A stretch of 64,000 bases of DNA from Pseudopyrenochaeta lycopersici (Eukaryota; Ascomycota; Dothideomycetes; Pleosporales; Pseudopyrenochaetaceae): assembly GCA_003313425.1 (NCBI GenBank), contig NHZP01000007.1, positions 1,240,001 through 1,304,000 of the forward strand, in the 5' to 3' direction. A program made the position numbers and the translations under genes. Shown here piece by piece: positions 21,351 to 33,652 of this stretch; position 1 is the stretch's first letter, and the number at the start of each line of letters is the position of its first letter. Under the pieces are notes generated by a model. That model saw nothing but the letters and a program-made list of their open reading frames with translations, had not been told where the DNA came from and ran no database searches.

Positions 21351-22577
21351 GATGAAGGGGAAGGAGCTGTTGTGAATCCTGGGGTGTATACAACGATAGG
21401 AAGCGACAATCCGGTGTCGCAGGGAGGTCCGATGGCTGCTGTGGGAAACGCGCAGCGCCTTCTTAGATTCAGGGACACGCCGCGCTTTGTTATGCAGCAC
21501 GGTTCAAGAGACAGGTGTCGCCGTTCAGCTCCGCATAGATGCACGCGACTGGTTTATTCGGTGCGGCGGTGTCCTGAACAGTCGTGGGGGTCGTGATTGT
21601 ATCAAAGACCGGGTGAGATTGCTGTGGGCCGCTGCCGTCACCGCTGGTCGTGAGAGGCCCGGGTCAAAGAAAATCGTGAAAATGGGAGGTTGCGCTAAGC
21701 CATTGTGACTTTTGGAGAAGGTGCAACAGTTATAGGGTAGGTGCGCGTCGGGTGCAGACGCGCTGTCGCGGTGGGGCGGCGTTGGGCGAATTGAGGAGGT
21801 TGGAGGTCGTGATGAACGAATGCCGGAGGAAGGAGCGTTGACACTGAGCCTTGCCAAGCCTACTCGACTGTTTACACCGTGGGCGGAACAAAGCCTATTC
21901 CTAAAACCGCGAGACGTGACAGACCACGTCCAGGCCAGATACGAAAGCAAGCTGGCAAGCGACATGCACTGCAATTAATAGCGACTTTTGCTTTGAAATC
22001 TCTGTCTGCCATGCATCATGCCATCATATCTCACTGGTCATCTACGACAGCCACAGCGCATCGAACCGCCCTGGCTGCGAGGACGCAGCATCCGCATGTG
22101 CTGCAAGAGCAGTCACGTGCCATGTTCCTATTCTAATGTGCATGAGCGTCATGTCGTTGGCCTTTGCATCGTCCACAGCAACTCAGTGCACGGTGCCCGC
22201 ACTGTCGTGCTGAAGCTGTGCACCACGAAGCTCTCACGAACAGCACACGCCCGTGCGAGGCTGCAGATGCGCTAGGGAGGATTAGCGCCTCGCTTACTGC
22301 CGAGCCTAGATCCTTGTCCAGTCTTACCAACCAGAGATCGGCCTCACAAACATTGACCTGCATCGACATTGAAGGCCTTCCCGAAGTCTACGACCACCAT
22401 CAACCGCCTATCTGTTCTCCAAGTTTCCTTATGATACCCAGTGACACTTTCGTCACCTCGTGCACTCTTTCAATGTGTCCAGCTTGTTCGCAACTTGCTT
22501 GAAGATATTGTCTTACTTTTGTTTGCATTCGCAACAAGCCTCGAACACCAACTAGGTCGTCATACTCTATCGTCATA
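21351..22577. other. Divergent intergenic region, sirtuin / MED16
   Basis: About 1.2 kb holding both promoters and 5' leaders. Several ORFs of 60-110 codons overlap on both strands here, none with recognisable content. Confidence 0.5.
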
Positions 22578-25500
22578 ATGGATACGACTTACACTATGGA
22601 CGTCGATGATCTCTTTGGAGACTCGGAACATGTCACTTTGCAGACCATCAACGCCACGCCACCAGTGAAAGGGCTCGCTAGACGAGTCGATGAGTTGGCA
22701 TCCAGTGGCTGTTGCCAGTAAGTCACTAGTATCTTAAATGAAAATCACGTTGGATTCTGCTAGAATACAGCGACTCGTCCGTTTTATACTCAAGTTAACT
22801 TTTCTCAGGAGAGTCACCTGGTCAAAGAACGGGTGTGTTGCGTACATTAGCCCAGATGGCTACAGTGTTAACCTCAAAGTCTTCTCTCGAGACGCAGAAA
22901 CTGGTAAATGGGACCTTGGCAAAGACGTCCCCTTAGAACTTCCACAAGGGCGTGATATCTTCCCTCTCGTTCACCTCTCGTGGAGCCACCTGGGCAACGA
23001 TCTGGCTGTCATGGATGAGGCCGGTCGTGTCATGGTATTCACGTGCGCAATGGCCTTGGACCGCTTGCATTTCATCCGGGCCGAATTGGTTCATCCAGAA
23101 TCAGAAGTCGACGCTGTCGTAGGTATGCACTGGCTTGCTCTTCTTCCATACGAACAAAAGGTGAGATGTTCCCGACTTCACGGATCTTGCGATCCTAATA
23201 AAGAAATAGAATCACATTGCATGGTCGGCCGAGCGAGAGAGGAGCAAGTGGAAGTGGAACATTAAGTCTCACCTGTTCCATGACGCGCATCATCCAGTGG
23301 ACGGCAAGGCTTCGCTCATCTATCTGAAGAGACATGGCGAGCTAAAGCTTCGCTTTCAGCAGAATGATAACAACTGGCACGAATCATCTGCGCAGTTGGG
23401 ACCCATGATCTCAACCAAGGAGCCTTTCACGCACGCAGCTTTTGCGTCTAACAGTGGTACGCACGAGTCAGAAGCGGCCCCTCGATAATGTAACTGATGG
23501 TGTGATAGACGGTAGCTTGCTTCTCGCAGCTTACGATGTGAAGAGGCGTCTGCACTTGTATCGGGTCGAGACTGTCTGGAATGTTCCAATTGAGAAACGA
23601 AGCCAGAATGCGGGACCATTCGACAAACCCATAATACAAGTCTCACTCGTCACTGTCGAGAATAGTTGCAATCCTATTGATTTGAGCAGTGGAGACCTCA
23701 GTAACGGTACAGAACCAAGAGGAGTAACTGCTGCGCAACTCACTCATCTCAACTTCCTGCCAATCACACCTGACGATGGCGATGGCTCTGTGCCCACGAT
23801 TCAGGCAATTTTTTGCAGACCGCCAAACATCATCCCACTTGATCAACTGAGCCCCCAAGACACACCTCACAGTGTACTGGTGAAATGGGAGGTACACCAA
23901 GGTCAACAGAATCAGCTTCATCCAAGTCTCGATCAGGTCACATCCAAGAAGAAAAGCGTTAGTTCTGTGCCATCGCGAACCGCATTTCTCTTAAAAAGAC
24001 AAACCGACTTCATACTGCACGCGGTAGTACTGGCTTTTCATCCAATTTGGTATAACATGCTCTTAGCCTTCTGCTATAGTGACGGCACAATTGAGTTCAG
24101 GAAACGCGCAACATTAGAGTGCATTATCCCGGATGGTAACACGGACGCGGTAACCTCCCTCTTGCAAGCTGGGTTTATATTTCCACACGCCGAGCCCTCA
24201 TTACACATTGCCTTCTCGCCAAACCATTGCATGGCAGTCTGCATGCAGCAGGAAGGTTCTATCAAACTCCGTTCAATGGAGTACCAAGCTGGCACATTTG
24301 CGACGGATGAGGACGACGATCCACGGCACTCAGCTGCCCTCGCAGCACTCATCCTGCAGTCGTCTTCTGCAGCGAACCAATACTACTCTAGCGACGATAT
24401 CTTTGCCATCATTGGCCCGCTATCCGACAAAAGGAAGCAAGACTTTACAAACCTCCTTTTTGAAGGCTTACAGGTCAACATCGACTGTGGGATTGAGGAA
24501 TCGTCCAACAACCACCTCATCCTTCTTGGTCGATCGCCCTTCTTCGTCAAAACGCTGTCAGCAATGCATTTGCTTGGCCTTGAAGGCACGACCAAGCGGA
24601 GCCTGTCAAGTAAAATAGCTTGGATAATCTTGAACATCAAGTATGTCACGCAGATATTGACAACTATAGCGCGTATGCATGGTGCCCTTGACAAGACATC
24701 CCTCCGCCCAGAAGTGGTACCGCAATTTATTGGCATCTGTCGATGGGTCATGCATTTTATGGCATATACATTCGATGAGCTTTTTACCATCGGACGTGCG
24801 GTCCAGGATATCCCCCCAGCCTCCTTGACCCGCGAGGTCCTTGAAGCAAAGATACACGAACTCAATAAACCTGCTGTACTGTTGCTGCTAAGCGCCTTCC
24901 CGCGAGCTATGATGAAACTCTGGGTTCAACCCATAACCTGGGTTAAACGATCCGCAGAGACCTTCACCAACGCCGCCGCTCCAACCCCTAGCCCCGAGAT
25001 TCGCCGCCTGTACACACCGCTGCAAGTAGCAGTCAACGAGATCCCGTTCGAGTGGCGCTGGTTTGACGTCCTCGTGTCAGAAACACATAACCTAGTTCGT
25101 GGCACGTACAGGAACGCCAACCTGTCGGATACGCAGCGAAATGCCGTGGAGCGCGAGCTTCTACTTGGCAAGATCCCAGACATTCTGCTCCCGATAGCAA
25201 GGCGTTTGGTGACAGACACACTTTGGAACAGTACCCAGCAAGGCGGCTGCCTCGCCGATAAACTAGATGTCGGACGCCTCATGTTCTTCGATACAACATG
25301 GCTCGGCTTCCAGGAATCAAAGCGCGGCGCAATATGGCACGATCAGCACGTTGTAGACGTGTGCCAGAAGATGATTATACGGGGTGTCGGGACGCAGAGT
25401 CATCCGAGTATGAGTCCACAGCAGAATCGGGGGAGGAGCGACAGTATTCAGAGCGCCAATGGCGGTGTTGGGGATGCAGGGAAGAAGAGCAGTCAATTGA

Positions 25501-25655
25501 GACAGTGTGTAAGATGTGGAGAGTACATGGAGGACGTTGTGCAGGGTTTGCCGGGCTACGCGCCGCATCATGCGAGCTGGCTGATGGGCGTTGCGAAGCA
25601 CTGCGTCTGTGGGAATAGCTGGATGCTTGCTGGGGAGAAAAAAAGGAAGAGGTAA
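22578..25655 (+). CDS. MED16: Mediator of RNA polymerase II transcription subunit 16
   Basis: Tail-module subunit of Mediator (Sin4 in yeast), a nuclear coactivator. Four exons, 22578-22717, 22809-23160, 23210-23456 and 23509-25655, with introns of 91, 49 and 52 nt, all in phase, give 961 residues. The start MDVDDLFGD and the early VTWSKNGCVAYISPDG are typical of fungal MED16. Residues up to about 400 form WD40-like blades (for example HLSWSHLGNDLAVMDEAG and LAFHPIWYNMLLAFCYSDG). The rest is helical. The C-terminus has a zinc-ribbon-like LRQCVRCGEYMED plus CVCGNSWML, a hallmark of the family. It ends converging on OLA1. Confidence 0.93.
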
Positions 25656-25937
25656 TTAGATTTTGACGCAGATATTTTTCAAGCTGTCCCAGAATTAGCA
25701 CCGCATCTTCACTGCAAAGTCACCACGAAATACGGTACAGCAAAGATCTCATAATTGCAAATGGCAAAAGCCAGATGTTGGAAGTGTTCATTCGTTCATT
25801 CAGATTGAAGAATCTGCGCTTTTCATGTGGTGCATCATAACTTCCGCAAGCCCGTCTCAAGCATATCATCAAAAGCCCCAAGACACCAGAGAACCAAATG
25901 TAGAGTACAGCTGTCGAGGCGGGTATCGTCAAATAGC

Positions 25938-27426
25938 CTATGACTTCGCAGCACCGGCCTTGATAAGCAAGATATCGCCATCCTCAACGACGTACTCCTT
26001 GCCCTTGGTCATGACCTTGCCCTTGGCTTTGACTGACGCTTCGTCACCTTCCTCCCTAAGCACACTGTAGTTGTATACGATAGCCTGAATGAATGTCTTC
26101 TCAAAGTCACCGTGGATGACACCTGCGGCTTGTGGTGCCTTGGTGCCGTTCCGTATCGTCCATTGCCTGACCTCATCGGTACCGGTTGTGAAGAAGCTGC
26201 CGAGGTTGAGAGCCTTGCGCATGGTGGTGACGACCTTTGGAAGCGCGGACTTGGCGCCGACGGTCTTGCACTCTTCCGCGGCTTCCTCATCAGTCATGGC
26301 GGCGAGACGTTCTTCAAACTGTACAGAGATAGGAATAACAGGGTCACCAGTAGCATTCTCCTTGACCCATTGGGCAATCTTGGGCAGATGCTTGTTCTTC
26401 TGGCGGATGTAGTCCTTCTCGCTGAGGTTCACGAGATAGACAACTGGCTTAGCAGATAGAAGGAAGAGGGGGTTGATGATTTCGACCTATTGAGATGTAA
26501 GCAGACGTCTATACGGGGCAATCTCGAATACAATCAAATGATTGGGTTGTGTCGGTCAGAACAGGACGTCTCTTCAGGGAGGCCCGGCGTTACGGGGCCA
26601 TCAGAGAGCTGGGATTATAGAGCAATCGCTCTTTGTCATCTTGTGACTTAAGAGGGTAAGGACGAAAAGAAGAGCTGTACATACCTCCTTGGGCGACCAG
26701 TCGCCTTTTCGGACGTCCTTGCCGTCTTGGAGCATGGCAAGAATCTTCTCCACAGTAGCCAGCTCTTCTTTGAGCTTCTTCATCTCCAAACTCTGGCCAC
26801 CTCTCCTGGTCTCCTTGACCAGATTCGCGTGTGACTTCTCAACGAACTCAATGTCCTTGAGACGCAGTTCTTCCGAGATGATGTCCAGGTCACGAATTGG
26901 GTCGACGTCGCCCTCAACGTGGATGATCTCGGCGTCGTCAAAACATCGGACGACCTGGAAGATGGCATCGACAGCGCGAATGTGCGACAAGAAGGCGTTT
27001 CCGAGACCAGCGCCGGTCGAAGCACCGCGGGTAAGACCAGCAATGTCGTATACGGTCAAGTTGGCGGGCACTACCGACTTGGGCTTGTATTGCTCGACGA
27101 GCCAGTCGAAACGCTCATCGGGAACGATGACACGGGCTTCTTCTGGGTCGATGGTGGCATATGGAAAGTTCTGCTCAGGTTAGCGCGTTTTTCGCATTGC
27201 GATTCGCGAGCGACTTACGGCAGGGTTGCCTAGTGAGCACTTTGTGATGGCCTGGAAGAGCGTCGATTTACCGACATTGGCGAGGCCGACCTGGCGTCTA
27301 CTGTTAATGTAAGAACGTGGGCGATGCAAGCGAAGCAGGGCTCTCACTCACGATGCCGCTCTTCAGGCTGTTGCCGGGCCTGCCGAGAGGGATCTTCTCC
27401 TCCTTGACTGCTTTCTTGGGAGGCAT
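25938..27426 (-). CDS. OLA1: Obg-like ATPase 1 (YchF family)
   Basis: Cytosolic P-loop ATPase of the TRAFAC class that associates with ribosomes and the stress response. Four exons, 27426-27352, 27290-27219, 27170-26685 and 26486-25938, with introns of 61, 48 and 198 nt, phase 0 throughout, give 393 residues, the family norm. The start MPPKKAVKEEKIPLGRPG is the conserved one. Seen motifs: P-loop GLANVGKST (residues 27-35), switch II DIAGLTRGA, and NLSE instead of NKxD, which gives ATP preference. The TGS domain (about 300-390) ends in YVVEDGDILLIKAG. The reading frame stays open upstream of the start for 136 codons beginning with an ATG at 27834 and resembles a mitochondrial presequence near its end. 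Confidence 0.95.
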
Positions 27427-28059
27427 CTTTTTCTTCTTGGGCGCAGACGCGTAGGTGCGGACTGCAGCAAAGGTGATGAAAAATTTGTGAGACGAAAAGT
27501 GGCAGGCAGTGCTTGCTGCCGGACGGGAAAAAGTGGGTATCAACGAAGAGAAGGAAAAGGCGAGAGGATTGGTGGGGGGCGTTGTGAGATGGAGGGGCGG
27601 AGAGGTGACTTTGCAGCCAGCTCTCTCCGTGGTTCCTTGGGCTTGGGTGGTGGGCAAAAATTGACCTGCAGCGACACCAACCGAATTCTGCAGGAGAGCT
27701 CCCCGCTTAGCGCCCTTAGGCATGTCCGTGTTTGGCTTGTTTGCACCCTCTGCACCGAGAGCGGCAAGGCTTCCCAGCCTTGGGTGCTTGTCCCAAGCCG
27801 ACTGTGCCAACCGCGGGTCAATGTCGTTGGCCATGATGCCTTGCCCTCTCTCCTGCACATATTGCCCCCTCGATAGCCTCTAGAGGGCTGGTCCCACTCT
27901 CGTGCCTTTCCTGTATTCTTTCCTCAATCATCTCCAACTGTTCAGCGCATGCCTCGTCCCGACCCTTCTTGATACCCCAGCCTACCTAATCGGGCCCGAT
28001 ATCGCGAAATATACCCCAGCATTGGCACCATCAGTCCTTTGTTCCTATTATACCCCACA
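27427..28059. other. OLA1 leader / divergent promoter with the PPPDE gene
   Basis: About 630 bp. The minus-strand OLA1 frame is uninterrupted from 27834 to 27427, ending in FFITFAAVRTYASAPKKKK directly before the conserved Met. The rest, to 28059, is pyrimidine-rich on the plus strand and probably carries the PPPDE leader. Confidence 0.5.
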
Positions 28060-28971
28060 ATGGCAGCCTCAACCCGCCCCAAACCGTCTCGCAAGAGCTC
28101 TGCGAACCACAGAAGCACGTTATCCCTGCAACGAACCGAAGTCAGCATAAACATCTACGACCTCCTCCCGCCAGGCAAAGTCTCGACGGTCCTGTGGACA
28201 ATTGGCAGCTCTCTCCTGCACTCAGGCGTCGTTATCGGCGACAAGGAGTATGCCTACGGTGGGCATGATCGGCGAAACTTGACGGGCGTCTACTGGACCA
28301 AACCAGGGCAGGAGCCTCCAGGCGGAACCTTCAAACAAACAGTCCTACACGGCTTTTCATTTCGGCCTTCCGAAGAGCTGGAGGCGATAATACAAGAGGT
28401 AGGGCGACGCCTCCTTTTGGCTACCACCAAGCTGACGTTAAGCAGGCCTCCCAAGAATTCCAAGGCACATCCTACAATCTCCTCACCAAGAACTGCAATC
28501 ACTTCACCTCCTACCTCTGTGAGAAGCTTACCGGGCGCACAGCGCCGAGCTGGCTCAATCGCGCCGCTAGCATAGGCGTAGCTCTCCCATGCGTTGTACC
28601 ACGGGAATGGATAGCACCACCGGAGTATGATACTGCGGATGGAGAGCTCCTTGATGAGGAGTTTGAAGACGAAAGAGCATCTATGCTTCGACACGATCGA
28701 CAACGACGCCAACGAGCAGCTGCAGAGGAAGAAGGCTGGGAGGACCAGAGTCATTCTGCTGGCAGCAGTCGAAGTGAGCAAGGAGGCGCAAGAGGGCATA
28801 TTGGGTATTCGTCCGCAAATCAGTAAGTCACGTCGCATGAGCCAAGTCTAAGATCAATGCTGATGACATGACTTTAGTGCACCCAGGCTGGTCAACATCA
28901 AAGAGACCGATAGCAGCAGTAGGACGTTGCCGTCGGCGGAGAGAGCGCCGCTGCCCAAGAATATAACGTGA
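28060..28971 (+). CDS. PPPDE / DeSI-type deubiquitinase or deSUMOylase
   Basis: Papain-fold isopeptidase of the PPPDE family. Three exons, 28060-28398, 28446-28822 and 28878-28971, with introns of 47 and 55 nt, give 269 residues. The catalytic pair is visible: His in SLLHSGVVIGDKEYAYGG (about residue 51) and Cys in LTKNCNHFTSYLCEKLTG (about residue 128), brought into frame by the first splice. VYDLLPPGK-like INIYDLLPPGK is the usual entry strand and SWLNRAA the exit helix. The last 110 residues are charged and Ser-rich with no domain. The modifier removed (ubiquitin or SUMO) cannot be told. It starts divergently from OLA1 and converges with the uS11m gene. Confidence 0.88.
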
Positions 28972-29127
28972 CTCTCAAATTGCCATGCAATGTGTTTGAA
29001 GCCGTACATGTACAGTGCTCAATCTTACATCCGCCTATGTTGACATGTGAACCCGAATGCCATACGCCTGACGATGCCATATTTCGATACACAAGCTGAG
29101 GTGCGCTCTCACTTAATCGCAATATCT

Positions 29128-29781
29128 CTAGCCCAATCTCCTCGGCTTCTTGCTCCTGACACCACCAAACTTCAGTCTCGTGGAGTCTGACAGCTTCACA
29201 ATCAACCCCCTGATCCTTTTTCCTTCAGCTCCAAGAATCGCCTTTGTAACCGCCTCTCTCCCTGGGCCAAAACCCCTATAAACCAACTCCAATTTGGAGA
29301 TTTGGGGCAACAAGCCCTTGTCAATGATCCTGCTCATCACAAACGCTGCAAGCTGATATGCCGCATCGTACGTGCCCCGGCCCGCTTTCCGAAAACCAAT
29401 GTTGCCGCAGGATACGCTGATGAGGGCATCGCGGTTGGGTTTTGACAGAGTCAAGTGTGTGTTGTGCTTGGTAGCATAGATGTGTAGCTTGTGTCGGTCG
29501 TCTTCCTCCCAGTCACGGGCGGCGAGATTTCGCAATGTTGATGGGGAGGAGCCGGGGATCAGATTGCTGAAGTAATCGGGAGAGGCACGACGGAAGTTCT
29601 GGTCTACCGTGCTCATCAGGGAGTCGAGTGTGTGCTCTGGCTTCGTCTCATCCCGTGGTGGTAGTGGTGCAAGAGCCCGCGCAGTGCGGGAGAAGGGTCG
29701 CAGCGATCGCGTTTGCCGACATGACGAGCATATTGTGGATTGGAGCGAGCGAAAGGCGCGGATAGCGGTGTTGTTGGCCAT
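29128..29781 (-). CDS. Mitochondrial small-subunit ribosomal protein uS11m
   Basis: Component of the mitoribosomal small subunit platform (yeast Mrps18). Single exon, 217 residues from ATG 29781 (ANNTAIRAFRSLQSTIC). The first 45 residues are Arg/Ser/Ala-rich, a plausible matrix presequence ending near RPFSRTARAL. The S11 fold starts around residue 105: HIYATKHNTHLTLSKP, SCGNIGFRKAGRGTYDAAYQ, and the loop YRGFGPGREAVTKAILG, ending in the basic RSKKPRRLG. The frame continues upstream to 30030 but only the inner Met gives a proper presequence. It is head to head with TIM44. Confidence 0.92.
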   Translation of the reverse strand: MANNTAIRAFRSLQSTICSSCRQTRSLRPFSRTARALAPLPPRDETKPEHTLDSLMSTVDQNFRRASPDYFSNLIPGSSPSTLRNLAARDWEEDDRHKLHIYATKHNTHLTLSKPNRDALISVSCGNIGFRKAGRGTYDAAYQLAAFVMSRIIDKGLLPQISKLELVYRGFGPGREAVTKAILGAEGKRIRGLIVKLSDSTRLKFGGVRSKKPRRLG

Positions 29782-30038
29782 GTTTGAAGAGTAGTGAATT
29801 GGCAATGGCTGCCGCCAATTGGGGATCGGGGATGGTGATGGACTAGAATGTCGAAGAAAGTTGCGATGTTCAAGCTTGGCATGTCCGACCCTGGCCGATG
29901 CGGAAGAAAATGGCATCGCCGCTGGCCGCATGACTTTCTTCCCATCCTCCGCCGCGCCCACGACCTGACTGTACATCTTCTGGGCCGGGTTTAATTCAAT
30001 TTCTTCTGCAGAGAGCTTTCCGATCCACAAAGAAGAGG
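29782..30038. promoter_or_regulatory. Shared promoter of uS11m and TIM44
   Basis: 257 bp between the two start codons must hold both promoters. Both products are nuclear-encoded mitochondrial biogenesis factors, which suggests co-expression. No specific factor site is recognised. Confidence 0.6.
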
Positions 30039-31756
30039 ATGAGACCTACAACGGCGAGCACATTTGTTGCGAGAGCAAGATGGAGCATACAGCCGGTCGC
30101 CGCAGCGCCTGCAAGCACATACGGACGAGCTGCTGCTTATAGGCGGTTATCAACAGCACCTTTGGCATCTCGGACATTGGCAACCCGAGCGTCACTGCCT
30201 TCACAGGCCTCGCCATCCTCTGCTCCCCTTTTCTTGAGGAGCGGCTTTCTGCCCCAGGACGTTCTTTTCCGCGCATCCTCCGCATATATCCGTCATTTCT
30301 CTGCCCAGTCTGCGCTGCACGAGCAAGCGCAGAAGCAAAAGGGCGTGAAGGACGACGAACCCGAACCTCAATGGGACGCGAAGCAGTCCGCAACCTCAAA
30401 GGCCGGTACCGGCGAGCAGGCAGCAGGCGAGCAAGCGAAAGAGGGAGAGGAGGCAAAGGAGAAGAAGGCTGGCGAGGAAGAAGCTGGCGAACAAAAAGAG
30501 GGTGAAGAAGGCGCAAAGAAAGAGAAGAAGGATGCGCCACCCCCTCCTCCCCACGGCGACAAGACACCATGGCAGGTCTTTACGGAGACTCTGCAGCAGG
30601 AGTTCCAGGCCTCAAAGGAGTGGAATGAGTCTACCAAGCAACTGGGCGGCTCGATACACGATTTCACTCAGAACCCTCACGTCCAGAAGGCAGGACAGAT
30701 CTCAGAGGCGGCCAAGACTAAGACTGCCGAAGCATTGAAGGCGACTGCGTCTGCAGTGGGACAAGGTGCAGCATGGACATGGGACACTATGCCTGTGAAG
30801 GGCGTTCGTGCCGCTGCTAGAGTCACTGGTACTGGTATCGAGTATGCTACTCGACCAGTGCGTCAGACAAAAGCTTTCCAAGCTGTCAAGGAGACAATCG
30901 ACGACGGCAGCTCCTCGAGATATGGAGGGTGGACCGAGAAAGAGGAGCGTAGGAGGAGGAGAGAGCTGCGGGAGCTTAATGAGCTTCAACGAACTGGCGG
31001 CAAGCGTGTTGAGCCCATGGAAGAGGACCCTAAGTGAGTTTCACAATTGAATCTGAAGTATGTTTGTCTAACAATCTCAGCGCCGGCACCAATGTAACCC
31101 TCCACAAAGACGCAAAATACAAAGAGGTCTGGCGAGAGTGGAAGGACAACTCGAAGCTCGCACAAGGCTTCTTCAGCATGAAAACCGTCTACAACGAGTC
31201 TGACAATCCCCTCATTTCCACCGCTCGTAGCATCTCCGACCGTATCAGCGGCTTTTTCGCCGAAAACGAGACTGCCATGGTCATCAAGAAGTTCCGCGAA
31301 ATGGATCCTAATTTCCAGATGGAGCCTTTTCTGACAGAGATGCGCGAGTACATCTTGCCCGAAGTGCTGGACGCATACGTCAAGGGCGACATTGAGGTGC
31401 TAAAGCAATGGCTCTCTGCAGCACAATACTCAGTTTATGCAGCGCTGATGCAGCAATATAAGACCGCCGGTCTCATGTCCGACGGCAAGATTGTCGATAT
31501 TCGTGGTGTTGACGTCCTGAACGCCAAACTTTTGGAGCCGGGAGAGATCCCCGTCTTCATTCTTACATGCAGAACACAAGAAGTCCATGTTTATCGCAAC
31601 GCCAAGAGTGGAGAGCTGGCGTCTGGAATGGATGACAAGGTCCAGCAGGTCACATACGCCATTGGCGTTACCAGGATACCAGAGGACGTCAACAACCCTG
31701 AGACACGGGGGTGGAGATTGATTGAGCTCCAGAAGAGTGCTAGGGACTACTACTGA
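30039..31756 (+). CDS. TIM44: Mitochondrial import motor subunit TIM44
   Basis: Peripheral inner-membrane protein that tethers mtHsp70 to the TIM23 channel. Two exons, 30039-31033 and 31081-31756 (47-nt intron), give 556 residues. The presequence is Arg/Ala/Ser-rich over the first 95 residues. A highly charged Lys/Glu/Ala region (about 100-175) precedes PPPPPHGDKTPWQVFTETLQ, the start of the conserved N-terminal helix region. The C-terminal Tim44 domain (about 380-556) includes RSISDRISGFFAENETA, FLTEMREYILPEVLDAYVKGD, and ends WRLIELQKSARDYY. The start was chosen as the only ATG giving a presequence. It shares a short promoter with uS11m. Confidence 0.94.
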
Positions 31757-32589
31757 ACAATCTCCTCTCGAGACTACCGCTTAGTTCACTACGCACCTGT
31801 ACCACTATATTTCGCATTTCTACGTCGGCGGTCCGTTTCTTTGGCATCTTCTGGCGTCCAAAAGGATACGAGGTTGACTCCTTCTCCGGCCTTTCTATTT
31901 TATTGTTTTACTATTATATCTCCGCTACAAGGAGGCAAATTTCTATTCAGGGTCACGGAAGTGGATAGACGAACGTTCTGGCAAGACGTATATGGCGTTC
32001 GACATGATGACACACTTCCCCACTCTGTATGTATAGTATCAGGACGAATCGGCGAGGTGTATGTTTGGGGGACAAGAGCTGTGAATCACGAGGCTGCAAA
32101 TTGGCTTTTGAGAAGCGCACAGAAGATGCAAGGTGTGAAATCGAATTCAAGTTCGGTTCCAACAGCTGGTCCATACTCACAGTGACTAGAGATTATCCTA
32201 ATCGTCTATAAACAAGAAAAGAAACATTAGTGGCATCACTTGGGCCTCATACAGAACTGTGAAGTTGAAACAGAAAGTGGAAACCACCGCTAGCCCCGTC
32301 CAATTTAGAAGTCGAGTCTTGCCATCGTTACATTCTTAGTGGAATCGGCCGAACTTACGCACGAAAGCTGGCACTCGTTGCCTGTTTGCTTGGGGCTCTC
32401 TCGCTCCAAATTTTCTCACATTGTTACATTCAACCCCCGCGACCCGGCGCCACAATCTCTGAGCCGAGGCATTTTGGATCCGTCCCGAAGACGGTCCGGG
32501 CGCCAAACCCCGAAGTCACCAACCCTTCACCGACTCAATTTCCCAGACGTAAGCTAGTGGGCAATTTTCTTTCCTAGGCGCACGTAACC
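31757..32589. other. Intergenic region TIM44 / thioesterase
   Basis: About 830 bp in tandem orientation: TIM44 3' UTR then the thioesterase promoter. One plus-strand frame (31841-32185) has no domain and is discounted. Confidence 0.5.
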
Positions 32590-33652
32590 ATGTATACCGC
32601 AAGGTCTGCCTTATCGAGGCATGTGGGTCGGAATCTCGTAGGAGGCAGGAGCAACTTTGTGCCGCTCCGGCGCGAGGTCGGCCGCTCTGGTATAAGAGAT
32701 GCAGTGACCCCGAGGGCGAGGGTTGAGGTTATTGATAGACTGATTAGGTTGCAGAGTACTGTTGGTAAGTCATATGCCGTTCCTGTCCTCAAACTTGTCA
32801 GGGCATCCTACCATATAACGAAGTAGACATAACTAACGACTCTCAGCCTCATCAACCCAAACTCAACCACCAGAACCAACTACACAGTCACCACCAAATC
32901 CAAATCCAAATTCTCCCCCCGCGAAGAAACCTCTCGCTATTCGCCTACCTATCGCCCTAGCTCTTACGCTCCTCACATTCAGCGCAGGCTTCGTCATGGC
33001 TGGTGCCCCTGCCCTCGAATCCCTACGGGACATTGCGAACCCGCCCTCGGACGCTGAAACCCTCGAGCTCTTCACCCCATCATCCGCCGAAGTCGCCGAG
33101 ATAGAACGCTCCCTGTTCGAACACCCGCTCACCAAGCGCCTGCTCGCAGACGAAAAGTACCTTGCCTCACGCCCACATCTGAAGATCCCCGAGAGTCTGC
33201 GTGCGCAGAACCTGACGGGAGGCACGCTCTTGGGGCCCGACAAAATCGCAGTGCCCCCGCTGCAATTCACAACAGAGGATGGAAGCTCGTTTGTTAGTAT
33301 ACAGTACCTCGGGTCTGCCCTGTGCGGCCACCCGGGCATCGTCCATGGCGGTCTGCTTGCAACCCTCCTCGACGAAGGCCTCGCACGCTGCTGTTTCCCC
33401 GCGCTCCCCAACAAAGTCGCCGTCACTGCTTCGCTCAACATAACCTACAAGGCGCCTGTCATGGCCGGCCAGATCGTCGTGCTGCGTGCGGAGACGACTA
33501 AGGTTGAGGGCCGCAAGGCGTGGGTCAAGGGCTGGCTGGAGACGTTGGTGGATGAAAGCCAGGGCGAGAAGGCGATTGTGCTCACCGAGGGTGAGGCCTT
33601 GTTTATTGAGCCGAGGCAAGCGGCGCAGATGAGGAGGGTTGTTAACGCTTGA
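32590..33652 (+). CDS. Hotdog-fold thioesterase, mitochondrial membrane-anchored
   Basis: Acyl-CoA thioesterase-like protein, 326 residues, two exons (32590-32764 and 32847-33652, intron 82 nt). The N-terminus is an Arg-rich presequence (RSALSRHVGRNLVGGRSNF). A Pro/Asn/Gln linker precedes one membrane segment (about residues 92-112, LPIALALTLLTFSAGFVMAG). The 4HBT hotdog domain occupies about 200-320: VSIQYLGSALCGHPGIVHGG, where the His-Gly-Gly turn and the following LLDEGLARCC are the family core. Then come LNITYKAPVMAGQIV and a terminal EGEALFIEP strand. The architecture matches the fungal FMP10-like/THEM4-like group. The acyl substrate is unknown. Confidence 0.85.
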
